6,037 nt of DNA from Candidatus Magasanikbacteria bacterium CG_4_10_14_0_8_um_filter_42_12 (lineage in GTDB: Bacteria > Patescibacteriota > Patescibacteriia > Magasanikbacterales > UBA922): assembly GCA_002784795.1 (NCBI GenBank), contig PFLZ01000057.1, positions 1 to 6,037 of the forward strand, given 5' to 3'. A program made the translations under genes and the position numbers. The notes under the pieces were generated by a model. It worked only from the letters and a program-made list of their open reading frames with translations. It made no database searches and was not told the DNA's origin. This document shows, one piece after another, positions 1 to 6,027 of the stretch. Each line of letters starts with the position of its first letter. Within the stretch, counting starts at the first letter, position 1.

Positions 1-387
1 TGGAAAGGGATTGTGGCAGCACTCTTTGGGGTGGTCAATATTTTTCTTGCATTTTTCTTTTTGATAAAGGGACTTCTCATGGGACAAGGGTTGGCGTTTA
101 GTGTGGCTGGCCCTGTCGGTATTGCGGTTGTTGTGGGTGAAAGTGCGCGCTTGGGTATTTCATATCTCATCAATATCATGGCAATGCTGTCGCTTTCTCT
201 TGCAGTGATCAATATTTTGCCAATCCCTGCACTGGACGGCGGACGTCTTTTCTTTGTAGTATATGAGAGGATATTCAAGAAGCCTGTGCCCATGAAATAT
301 GAGCAGGCAGCACATACAATTGGGTTTCTCTTGCTTATGCTCCTGATTGTCGTCGTCACCTGGCGGGATATTTCAAATTTGTTTTAG
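1..387 (+). CDS. rseP: RseP-like site-2 intramembrane zinc metalloprotease (M50), C-terminal part; 5' end outside the window
   Basis: This is the last 128 residues of a membrane-embedded site-2 protease, a family that cleaves transmembrane segments, classically of anti-sigma factors. The frame is open to the window edge, so the GTG at 13 is probably an internal valine. Visible family marks are the GPVGI segment (about residues 37-41) and the NILPIPALDGGR motif (about 71-82), whose Asp79 is the usual second-site zinc ligand. The HExxH motif and the PDZ domain would lie upstream, outside the window. Hydrophobic stretches near residues 1-25, 52-76 and 102-120 fit C-terminal transmembrane helices, and the ending WRDISNLF resembles the usual family tail. 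The TAG stop is followed 9 nt later by pheS, suggesting co-transcription. The family call is secure. The symbol rseP is by similarity, and the substrate cannot be told from here. Confidence 0.9.
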   Translation, partial: WKGIVAALFGVVNIFLAFFFLIKGLLMGQGLAFSVAGPVGIAVVVGESARLGISYLINIMAMLSLSLAVINILPIPALDGGRLFFVVYERIFKKPVPMKYEQAAHTIGFLLLMLLIVVVTWRDISNLF

Positions 388-396
388 CATCTATTT

Positions 397-1428
397 ATGA
401 AAGAACAACTTTCATCACTCAAAAAAGAATTTGAAGCACAGCTAAAGCATGTGTCGAGTTTGTTGCAGCTGGAAGCATTGGAACAAACAATCTTTGGAAG
501 AAAAGCTGGTGCATTCACTACACTTGCAAAGCAGATGAAAGACGTTGCTACCGAGCAGAAAAAAGCCATTGGTGAGATGATGAATACCGTTCGTCTGAAA
601 ATTGTGAAAGAACTGGAAGAAAAACGTGAAGCACTGCAACGTGAAGAAATGAAAAAAATTGCAGAGACAGAATCAATCGATGTGACTGAGCCTCATCTTC
701 CAAAAGAAGCACATGGGCATATGCATCCGATGTCACAAGTGGAAATTGAATTATCTGAATTGTTTCGTTCCATGGGATTTATGGTGCTCGATGGACCCGA
801 GCTTGAAAGCGATTATTTCAATTTTGAAGCATTGAATATTCCGCCATCACATCCTGCGCGGGATAGTCATGATACATTTTTTATCAAAGATCATCCGGAA
901 TGGGTCATGCGTACACATACGTCTCCTGTGCAAGTACGTGCTATGCGACAATACGGCGCACCACTTCGGGCTGTTGTTCCTGGACGAGTGTTTCGAAATG
1001 AATCGACTGATGCAAGTCATGAACATACATTTACACAACTTGAAGGATTGGTGGTAGATACAGATATTTCTATTGCCGATATTATTGGTGTGATGAAAGG
1101 TTTGCTGACGGGTATTTTGAAACGAGAAGTGGAAGTACGTCTTCGACCGGGCTATTTTCCTTTTGTCGAGCCAGGATTTGAACTCGATATGAAATGTCTG
1201 GTGTGTGATGGAAAAGGATGTAATGTATGCAAACATACTGGCTGGGTAGAGATGATGCCATGTGGACTCGTGCATCCAGAAGTATTAAAAGCTGGTGGAC
1301 TTGATCCTGATGTGTATTCTGGTTTTGCCTTTGGGCTCGGAAGTATGCGGCTGGTGATGCAAAAATATGGTATCGAAGATATACGACATTTTCAGTCAGG
1401 CGATCTTAGATTTTTGAAACAGTTCTAA
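397..1428 (+). CDS. pheS: Phenylalanine--tRNA ligase alpha subunit
   Basis: This is the catalytic subunit of cytoplasmic phenylalanyl-tRNA synthetase, which attaches Phe to tRNA-Phe using ATP, as an (alpha-beta)2 tetramer with PheT. At 343 aa it has the usual bacterial length. Residues 1-90 are the charged coiled-coil arm that contacts tRNA, including the FGRKAGAFT segment. The class II core follows: HPMSQVEIEL and GPELESDYFNFEALNIP, then HTSPVQVR (174-181), motif 2 with FRNE (199-202) and QLEG (214-217) for ATP and Phe binding, and motif 3 GLGSMR (313-318). Cys267, 270, 275 and 278 form a CX2CX4CX2C knuckle, known in a subset of bacterial PheS and likely to bind zinc. The motif 3 acidic residue that usually precedes Arg is Met317 here. 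The ATG at 397 matches the family N-terminus; no Shine-Dalgarno sequence is visible, so translation may be coupled to rseP. pheT is not adjacent but 479 nt away. Confidence 0.97.
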   Translation: MKEQLSSLKKEFEAQLKHVSSLLQLEALEQTIFGRKAGAFTTLAKQMKDVATEQKKAIGEMMNTVRLKIVKELEEKREALQREEMKKIAETESIDVTEPHLPKEAHGHMHPMSQVEIELSELFRSMGFMVLDGPELESDYFNFEALNIPPSHPARDSHDTFFIKDHPEWVMRTHTSPVQVRAMRQYGAPLRAVVPGRVFRNESTDASHEHTFTQLEGLVVDTDISIADIIGVMKGLLTGILKREVEVRLRPGYFPFVEPGFELDMKCLVCDGKGCNVCKHTGWVEMMPCGLVHPEVLKAGGLDPDVYSGFAFGLGSMRLVMQKYGIEDIRHFQSGDLRFLKQF

Positions 1429-1451
1429 TTGTTGAAGATGATGAAATTGTT
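1414..1451 (+). repeat. Upstream copy of a direct repeat flanking the four-helix-bundle gene
   Basis: Positions 1438-1451 (ATGATGAAATTGTT) recur exactly at 1851-1864. The similarity also extends left: 1414-1427, which encodes the end of pheS (Leu-Lys-Gln-Phe and part of the stop), matches 1836-1849 at 11 of 14 bases. The copies differ by 9 nt of spacing between the two matching blocks. The exact 14-mer is very unlikely by chance in two spacers this short; the leftward extension is weaker evidence. Confidence 0.7.
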
Positions 1452-1458
1452 TTATATG

Positions 1459-1465
1459 AAGGAGG
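1459..1465 (+). promoter_or_regulatory. Strong Shine-Dalgarno site for the four-helix-bundle gene
   Basis: AAGGAGG lies 3 nt upstream of the ATG at 1469. It is the only strong anti-16S match in front of an established gene in this window: pheS and ppcA show none and pheT only a weak AGG. It fixes the start of this gene and suggests that it is translated independently of its neighbours. Confidence 0.8.
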
Positions 1466-1468
1466 CTT

Positions 1469-1831
1469 ATGACGTTTGGTTATGAAAAATTAGAGGTTGC
1501 AAAGATAGCGAAGGGTCTGATAACAGACATATATAAGATATCTGGACAATTTCCAAATGAAGAACGATATGGATTGGTGAGTCAGCTGAGAAGAGCGATT
1601 GTTTCCGTCTTACTGAATATTGCAGAAGGAAGTGGGAGAAAGACACCAAAAGATTTTGCGAAATTTGTGAGAATATCGATTGGTTCACTTATCGAAGTTC
1701 ATGCAGCGTTGCAATGTGCAATAGAACTAGAATATATGGAAGAGTGGAGATATGAAAAAATGGAACCAGCAATGCAAGAATTATATTTCAAGCTCATCGG
1801 ATTAGAAAAGTACTTACTCAATAAATCATAG
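1469..1831 (+). CDS. Four-helix-bundle protein (23S rRNA intervening-sequence protein / S23 family)
   Basis: This 120-aa protein belongs to the small all-helical family first found as ORFs inside 23S rRNA intervening sequences, and structurally related to the Avd accessory protein of diversity-generating retroelements. The hallmark is QLRRAIVSVLLNIAEGSGRK (39-58), matching the family pattern LRRA-x(4,6)-NIAEG-x-GR. Around it the protein reads as four helices, about 5-26, 33-54, 62-88 and 92-117, with basic and acidic faces. There is no signal peptide or membrane segment. Known members form ring-like oligomers, but their cellular role is not established. Here the gene is not in an rRNA gene; it lies between pheS and pheT. 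Five of its six arginines are AGA, against 2 of 18 in pheS, which hints at separate origin. The ATG follows a strong Shine-Dalgarno site, and a long hairpin begins 3 nt after the TAG stop. Confidence 0.9.
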   Translation: MTFGYEKLEVAKIAKGLITDIYKISGQFPNEERYGLVSQLRRAIVSVLLNIAEGSGRKTPKDFAKFVRISIGSLIEVHAALQCAIELEYMEEWRYEKMEPAMQELYFKLIGLEKYLLNKS

Positions 1832-1834
1832 GAC

Positions 1835-1892
1835 GTTGTAGCTGTTCTACATGATGAAATTGTTCAATTTGAACATGTAGAACAGCTACAAC
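1835..1892 (+). repeat. Long near-perfect hairpin between the four-helix-bundle gene and pheT
   Basis: The arms 1835-1853 (GTTGTAGCTGTTCTACATG) and 1874-1892 are perfect 19-bp reverse complements. Inside them a 3x3 internal mismatch is followed by AAATT (1857-1861) pairing with AATTT (1866-1870) around a GTTC loop. An alternative inner pairing, GTTCAA (1862-1867) with TTGAAC (1869-1874), competes with the outer arm only at its last base. No T-run follows, so a classical intrinsic terminator is unlikely. The stem ends 15 nt before the pheT start, where it would sit against an initiating ribosome. It may be a transcript-processing or stability element, a translation modulator, or the structured end of an inserted cassette. 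Confidence 0.9.
1836..1864 (+). repeat. Downstream copy of the direct repeat flanking the four-helix-bundle gene
   Basis: Positions 1851-1864 repeat 1438-1451 exactly, and 1836-1849 matches the pheS tail at 1414-1427 in 11 of 14 bases. This copy overlaps the left arm and loop of the hairpin at 1835-1892, so the repeat and the hairpin share sequence. If it is a target-site duplication, one arm of the hairpin came with, or was created by, the insertion. Confidence 0.65.
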
Positions 1893-1907
1893 AATTACAA
1901 CATAGGT

Positions 1908-4373
1908 ATGTTAGTATCAAAAAATTGGATTTCACAATTCAACACCATTCCAAAAAAAATCACCCCACAACAGCTCGGTGTTGATTTGACCATGCATGTT
2001 GTCGAAGTAGAGGATGTTATTGATGAAGCGAGATTTCTCGACAATGTTGTTGTTGGAAAAGTTGTTGAAGTAAAAAAACATGACAATGCAGACACATTGC
2101 ATGTGTGTACTGTAGATGTCCGCGACGAAAAACTTCAAGTTGTCTGCGGTGGCAGTAATGTCCGAGAAGGGATGTTCGTCGCAATGGGCAAACTTGGTGC
2201 GTCCGTGCGATGGCATGGAGAAGGGGAGCCTGTTGTGCTCACAAAAGCAAAAATTCGTGGGGTTGAAAGTTTTGGCATGATTTGTGCATCGGATGAAATT
2301 GGGCTCGGAGATATGTTTCCAAAACAAAGTGAGAAAGAAATTTTGGATCTTACCGATATCATCGCATCCAAATCTTCGGATGTCGTTGGAAAATCACTTG
2401 CAGAGGCATTGGGACTCGACGATGTTATTTTTGATATAGATAATAAATCCATGACGCATCGTCCAGATTTGTGGGGACAGTATGGTATGGCGAGGGAGAT
2501 TGCTGCTATGTATGGAGTTGCATTGAAACCGTATGAACCAAAGAAAATTGGCAAACCTGCAGGGACAGGTCGCGACCTGTCCATACAAGTAAAAGATGCA
2601 AAAGCCTGCCCACGATATATGGCGGTTGCGATTGATAATATTGAGGTTGCAGAATCACCGGCGTGGTTAAAAAAACGATTGATGAGTGTTGGTGTGCAAC
2701 CGAGAAATAATGTTGTGGACGTCACAAATTTTGTGATGTTTGAGCTGGGGCAGCCGTTGCATGCTTTTGATATAAAACAACTCGCAAATAAAAAAGGCGA
2801 TGTTGAAATCGTTGTAAGAAAAGCGAAGGATGAAGAAGCGTACACTTCTTTGGATGACAAAGAATACAAACTGACAAAAGAAGATTTAGTTATTGCCACG
2901 AAAGACAAAGTTGTTGCGCTTGCGGGTGTGAAGGGGAGTAACAATAGTGGGGTGACGAATGAGACAACGAGTATTCTTCTCGAGTCTGCGAATTTTCATG
3001 CGGTCACTATTCGTCGCACGGTATCTCGCCATGGGCTTCGTACCGATGCGTCAGCAAGGTATGAAAAAAGTCTTGATCCACATCTATGTGAATTGGCACT
3101 TCGTCGTGTGGTCGAACTGCTCAAAGAAGTTTCTCCAAAGAGTGTGGTATCGAGTACCATTGTTGATCAATCAGATTTTTCTCTTGACCAAGGCCCTATT
3201 GCATTGGACACAGAATTTGTTCAAAGAAAAATGGGTGTTGATTTGCCTGCAACAGAGATGGTCCGTATTCTCACAAGTCTTGGTTTTGGCGTAAAAGAAA
3301 AGAAAAATACTTTGTCAGTTACGATCCCTTCTTGGCGTGCAACAAAAGATATTTCTATTCGAGAAGATCTGGTAGAAGAAATTGCACGCGTGTACGGCTA
3401 CGACAATATCGTGCCAACACTGCCGATGTTCCCTATTGTTCCTCCAAAAAAGAATGCTCTGCGCGAACTCGAAACACGTCTCCGAGCATTGCTCGCGTAT
3501 GAAGGACGCTATACCGAAGTATCCAATTACTCATTTATTTCACCAGAGCTCCTTGAAAAAGTTGGTGAACAAACAAAAGACTATCTCGAACTTGAAAATC
3601 CGATTGCAAAAGATCGCCCATATCTCAGACGACATCTGCGAGAAAATATGCTCGAGATGGTAGAGCGCAATTTGCATCGATTTGATACGGTGAATATATT
3701 TGAAATTGGAAAGGTCTTCAAAAAAGAATTGGACGGAGAAAAAGATGGATTGAAGCATGTCTTGCCTCGACAAGATACCCTCCTCGCCATGGCGCACGCT
3801 GCAAAGGGTGATGAAAATCCGTTTCTTCATGTATCGACAGCATTCACGACTATCATGACACGGTTAGGGCTCGTAGTGGAGTATACAAAAAAATCACTCG
3901 ATGATGTCCTTGTCCATCCTGGACGATTTGCAGAAGTCTCTGTGGCAGGAAAAAAGATCGGGCACATCGCAGAGGTGCATCCGTTGACTGCGGAAAAGCT
4001 CGGGCTCGATGCACGAACGGCAATTCTCGAAGTAAATCTTTCTGAAATTGTATCGCTCCTCACTGAAAAAACACAGTATCTACCACTCTCGCAATATCCA
4101 TCTATCGAACGAGATGTTGCCTTTGTGCTGGATACAGAAAAGCAACATGAAGACATCGCAGCGGCACTCATCAAAGCAGATCCACTGACAGTCGATGTGG
4201 AACTTTTTGACGTCTTTACTGGAAAGAATATTCCAGAAGGAAAAAAGAGCATGGCGTATCGCATCACCTATAGATCAGATGAAAAGACACTGGAAGGAAA
4301 AGATGTTGATGTTGTGCATGAAAAAATCGTAGCAATGTTGAAAAAGAAATTTGGTGCTGAAATTCGTGCTTAG
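1908..4373 (+). CDS. pheT: Phenylalanine--tRNA ligase beta subunit
   Basis: This is the large subunit of phenylalanyl-tRNA synthetase. It binds tRNA-Phe, supports the PheS active site and hydrolyses mischarged Tyr-tRNA-Phe. At 821 aa it is slightly longer than typical (about 790-800). Domains in order: N-terminal MLVSKNWI; EMAP/OB-fold tRNA-binding domain (about 46-150); HRPDLWG (184-190); B3/4 editing domain (about 235-395) with GQPLHAFD (His285) and the LLESANF glutamate (Glu359), both typical of an active editing pocket, and RTDASARYEKSLDP at its end; B5 (about 432-502) with DLVEEIARVYGYDNI from 487; a class II-like core lacking catalytic motifs (about 505-720); and the C-terminal anticodon-binding FDX-ACB domain (about 725-820) starting near QYPSIERD. 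Start 1908 fits the family N-terminus and has only a weak AGG upstream. A 28-nt palindromic repeat lies in frame at residues 218-227. The next gene begins 1 nt after the stop. Confidence 0.97.
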   Translation: MLVSKNWISQFNTIPKKITPQQLGVDLTMHVVEVEDVIDEARFLDNVVVGKVVEVKKHDNADTLHVCTVDVRDEKLQVVCGGSNVREGMFVAMGKLGASVRWHGEGEPVVLTKAKIRGVESFGMICASDEIGLGDMFPKQSEKEILDLTDIIASKSSDVVGKSLAEALGLDDVIFDIDNKSMTHRPDLWGQYGMAREIAAMYGVALKPYEPKKIGKPAGTGRDLSIQVKDAKACPRYMAVAIDNIEVAESPAWLKKRLMSVGVQPRNNVVDVTNFVMFELGQPLHAFDIKQLANKKGDVEIVVRKAKDEEAYTSLDDKEYKLTKEDLVIATKDKVVALAGVKGSNNSGVTNETTSILLESANFHAVTIRRTVSRHGLRTDASARYEKSLDPHLCELALRRVVELLKEVSPKSVVSSTIVDQSDFSLDQGPIALDTEFVQRKMGVDLPATEMVRILTSLGFGVKEKKNTLSVTIPSWRATKDISIREDLVEEIARVYGYDNIVPTLPMFPIVPPKKNALRELETRLRALLAYEGRYTEVSNYSFISPELLEKVGEQTKDYLELENPIAKDRPYLRRHLRENMLEMVERNLHRFDTVNIFEIGKVFKKELDGEKDGLKHVLPRQDTLLAMAHAAKGDENPFLHVSTAFTTIMTRLGLVVEYTKKSLDDVLVHPGRFAEVSVAGKKIGHIAEVHPLTAEKLGLDARTAILEVNLSEIVSLLTEKTQYLPLSQYPSIERDVAFVLDTEKQHEDIAAALIKADPLTVDVELFDVFTGKNIPEGKKSMAYRITYRSDEKTLEGKDVDVVHEKIVAMLKKKFGAEIRA
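2559..2586. repeat. REP-like palindrome embedded in the pheT reading frame
   Basis: Positions 2563-2582 (GGACAGGTCG followed by its reverse complement) form a perfect 20-bp palindrome. Two more pairs outside it give 12 of 14 pairs over 28 nt. It is GC-rich in an AT-rich gene. It encodes AGTGRDLSI, which falls in the linker before the B3/4 domain, where length variation should be tolerated. It resembles, from memory, dispersed palindromes of the GTAGGGACAGGTCGCGACC type seen in intergenic regions of several bacteria. Its spread in this genome cannot be seen here. Confidence 0.75.
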
Positions 4374-4374
4374 T

Positions 4375-5844
4375 ATGAATGACTACCAGATCCCTCGCTG
4401 CATGAGTACGCAGCATCCTGATAATGTCTCTCAACCTTTTTTTGCCGAGCATGCACAGCTTGGTGGAGAAGATGAAGTGCAAGAAGCGTATTACGCATAT
4501 TCGCATCTTGGCTGTGGTGAACAGATGTGGGATGCAGAAGGAAAAGAAGTGGATGCGTTTGTTGTCAAAAAATTGCTTACAAAAAATGAACAGTTTTTTC
4601 GTACACATCGATTGGGTCATGAACTTCGACTGACTGTCCGTGTACCAAATCCAGAAGTAGAAAAAACAGAAGGAAAAATTTTGCTCGAAACACTCGAAAG
4701 TATTCCTCGATCATTTGATGCTGCGCGAGCGTTTTATGGAGAGACGGCAACAGCCCCAATTTTTGAAGTGATCCTCCCTATGACGACCTCTGCAGAAAGT
4801 TTGGATCGTATCTATCAGTATTACAAATCGTTCGTCGCAGGGAAAGGAAATACGCCTGTCAGGCCTGATGATATTTCTATTCGTGAGTGGGTAGGGGAGT
4901 TTCGTCCGGAGACAGTACAGGTCATTCCACTTTTTGAAGACAAAGAACACATGCTCGCAAGTGCAGATATTCTTCGCGAGTATTTGAAAGATAAAGAAGT
5001 GTCGTATCAGCGTGTGTTTCTTGCGCGCAGTGACCCGGCTGTCAATTACGGTTCTATTGCCGCGGTGTTGATCAACAAAATTGCACTTCAGCGATTGCAC
5101 CTCCTGGGTGAGGAACTTGGTATTCCTCTGTACCCTATTCTTGGGGCAGGCTCTGCACCATTTCGTGGCAATCTGCGACCGCAGACAGTAGAAGGTATTC
5201 TTCGCGGGTATCCGAGTGTTCAGACATTTACTGTTCAGTCATCTTTTAAATTTGATAATGATCCTGCGCTGGTTGGTTCTGCAATTCGTACATTGACAGA
5301 GAGTACACGGAAAGAACCGATTCCTGTTGATGAAGAAAAAGTATTAGAAATTATCGAGCGATATAGTGCGAGGTATCAGGAGCAGCTTGCCGAGCTTGTT
5401 GACGTGATCAATGAAGTAGCTGTTCATATTCCAAAACGAAGAAAACGAAAATTGCACATTGGGTTGTTTGGGTATTCTCGGAGTATGGGAAAAAAACATC
5501 TGCCTCGTGCGATCACGTTTACCGCGTCGCTGTATTCCCTCGGCGTGCCACCAGAATTGCTTGGGCTTGATGCGCTGACAGAGGAAGATATGCGTATTAT
5601 CAAAGAAGTGTATCCGAGCATCGAATCTGATCTAAAAGATGCGATCAAATTTGTAGATCTGGATTCTCCGTATTTGCCTGTAGCGGTCAAAGAGAAAGTG
5701 GTCGCGTGGTTTGGTGAGGTCTCACCAGACGATGCACATGTTGCTGCCACAAAACAAATTTGTACCGCAATGACGTCACATAGCAATGATGATTTGTCGC
5801 ATCTTGTGCTTCTCGCTGCACAGCGTCGGGGATTTTTGGGGTAG
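4375..5844 (+). CDS. ppcA: Archaeal-type phosphoenolpyruvate carboxylase (PEPCase type 3)
   Basis: This enzyme adds bicarbonate to phosphoenolpyruvate to give oxaloacetate and phosphate, an anaplerotic, soluble cytoplasmic reaction feeding aspartate and C4 acids. It is 489 aa, the length of the short archaeal-type family and roughly half the classical bacterial PEPC. Diagnostic segments are IPRCMSTQHPDNV (6-18), YYAYSHLGCGEQMWDAEGKEVD, ILPMTTS, VIPLFEDKE, ARSDPAVNYGS (217-227), GSAPFRGN (259-266), KRRKRKLHIGLFGYSR (354-369) and LPRAITFTASLYSLGVPPELLG. The ATG at 4375 is chosen over a TTG at 4351 because family members begin just before IPRCMSTQHPDN and because this ATG follows the pheT TAG by 1 nt, favouring coupled translation; no Shine-Dalgarno sequence is visible. 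The type is common in archaea and sporadic in bacteria, so transfer is plausible. The C-terminus looks complete. Confidence 0.95.
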   Translation: MNDYQIPRCMSTQHPDNVSQPFFAEHAQLGGEDEVQEAYYAYSHLGCGEQMWDAEGKEVDAFVVKKLLTKNEQFFRTHRLGHELRLTVRVPNPEVEKTEGKILLETLESIPRSFDAARAFYGETATAPIFEVILPMTTSAESLDRIYQYYKSFVAGKGNTPVRPDDISIREWVGEFRPETVQVIPLFEDKEHMLASADILREYLKDKEVSYQRVFLARSDPAVNYGSIAAVLINKIALQRLHLLGEELGIPLYPILGAGSAPFRGNLRPQTVEGILRGYPSVQTFTVQSSFKFDNDPALVGSAIRTLTESTRKEPIPVDEEKVLEIIERYSARYQEQLAELVDVINEVAVHIPKRRKRKLHIGLFGYSRSMGKKHLPRAITFTASLYSLGVPPELLGLDALTEEDMRIIKEVYPSIESDLKDAIKFVDLDSPYLPVAVKEKVVAWFGEVSPDDAHVAATKQICTAMTSHSNDDLSHLVLLAAQRRGFLG

Positions 5845-5852
5845 AGGGTAGT

Positions 5853-5979
5853 GGATAGGTTTTAGGTTGTCATACCGGACTTGATTCAGTATTTCTCTCA
5901 CGAAAGTCGTCGCTTTGTAGGAAAGATGCTGAAATATATGTAGCATGAAAGAAAAGCCCTATTACCTAAGAACCTGTTT
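5853..5979 (+). repeat. Large nested inverted-repeat region downstream of ppcA
   Basis: An outer stem pairs 5857-5867 (AGGTTTTAGGT) with 5964-5975 (ACCTAAGAACCT): 11 pairs and one bulged G at 5970, extendable with G-U pairs to 5853/5979. It encloses the imperfect arms of the palindromic element at 5870-5948, which in turn enclose a small stem, ACGAAAG (5900-5906) with CTTTGT (5913-5918). No open reading frame fills this stretch. It could act as a bidirectional transcript end or 3' stabiliser for the operon, but no strong U-tract follows. Confidence 0.5.
5869..5949. repeat. Degenerate dispersed palindromic repeat (GTCATACCGGACTTGA type)
   Basis: The left arm 5870-5897 begins TCATACCGGACTTGATTCAG. 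The right arm 5921-5948, reverse-complemented, matches it at about 17 of 28 positions, with TTCAG and the outer TCAT conserved. The left end resembles, from memory, a widespread bacterial intergenic palindrome of the form GTCATNCCGGACTTGATCCGG, and the right end the complementary form ending in TCAGCATGAC. Both halves carry mismatches, so this looks like a decayed copy. Confidence 0.5.
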
Positions 5980-6027
5980 ACAATCTATTTAGCAGAATAC
6001 AGATAAAGGCAAGAATCATCATTTGTT

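Larger units (their letters stand above)
1452..1864 (+). mobile_element. Candidate inserted cassette carrying the four-helix-bundle gene between pheS and pheT
   Basis: This 413-nt interval runs from the end of the first 14-bp direct repeat to the end of the second. It contains one gene with its own strong ribosome-binding site and, at its right edge, the left arm of a long hairpin. Insertion is inferred from the flanking direct repeat, the interruption of the usual pheS-pheT adjacency, and the AGA-rich arginine codons of the gene. No transposase, reverse transcriptase or integrase is present. The ends are defined only by the repeat and could be off. The alternative is an old neighbouring gene with a chance or unrelated repeat. 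Confidence 0.4.

Noticed and set aside
847..1275. 142-codon minus-strand frame within pheS
   Set aside because: It is antisense to the catalytic core of pheS and has no domain or convincing ribosome-binding site.
1835..1892. Intrinsic terminator between the four-helix-bundle gene and pheT
   Set aside because: The stem is followed by an A/C-rich sequence with no T-tract, and pheT downstream needs the transcript.
2135..2944. 269-codon open frame on the minus strand within pheT
   Set aside because: It lies wholly antisense to conserved pheT domains, has low-complexity Ser/Thr-rich composition and no recognisable motif. It is a shadow frame.
3827..4267. 146-codon minus-strand frame at the 3' end of pheT
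   Set aside because: It is opposite the PheT C-terminal domains, Ser/Thr-rich and without family features.
4351..4374. TTG at 4351 as the ppcA start
   Set aside because: It would overlap pheT and add residues absent from the family. The ATG at 4375 sits right before the conserved IPRCMSTQHPDN N-terminus.
5828..5859. G-quadruplex from G-runs around the ppcA stop
   Set aside because: There are only three runs of three or more G; the others are GG. It is not a convincing four-tract motif.
5977..6006. Promoter with TTTACA at 5977-5982 and AGATAA at 6001-6006
   Set aside because: The -10 match is poor and the spacing of 18 is not optimal. It is plausible in position for a downstream gene but too weak to list.
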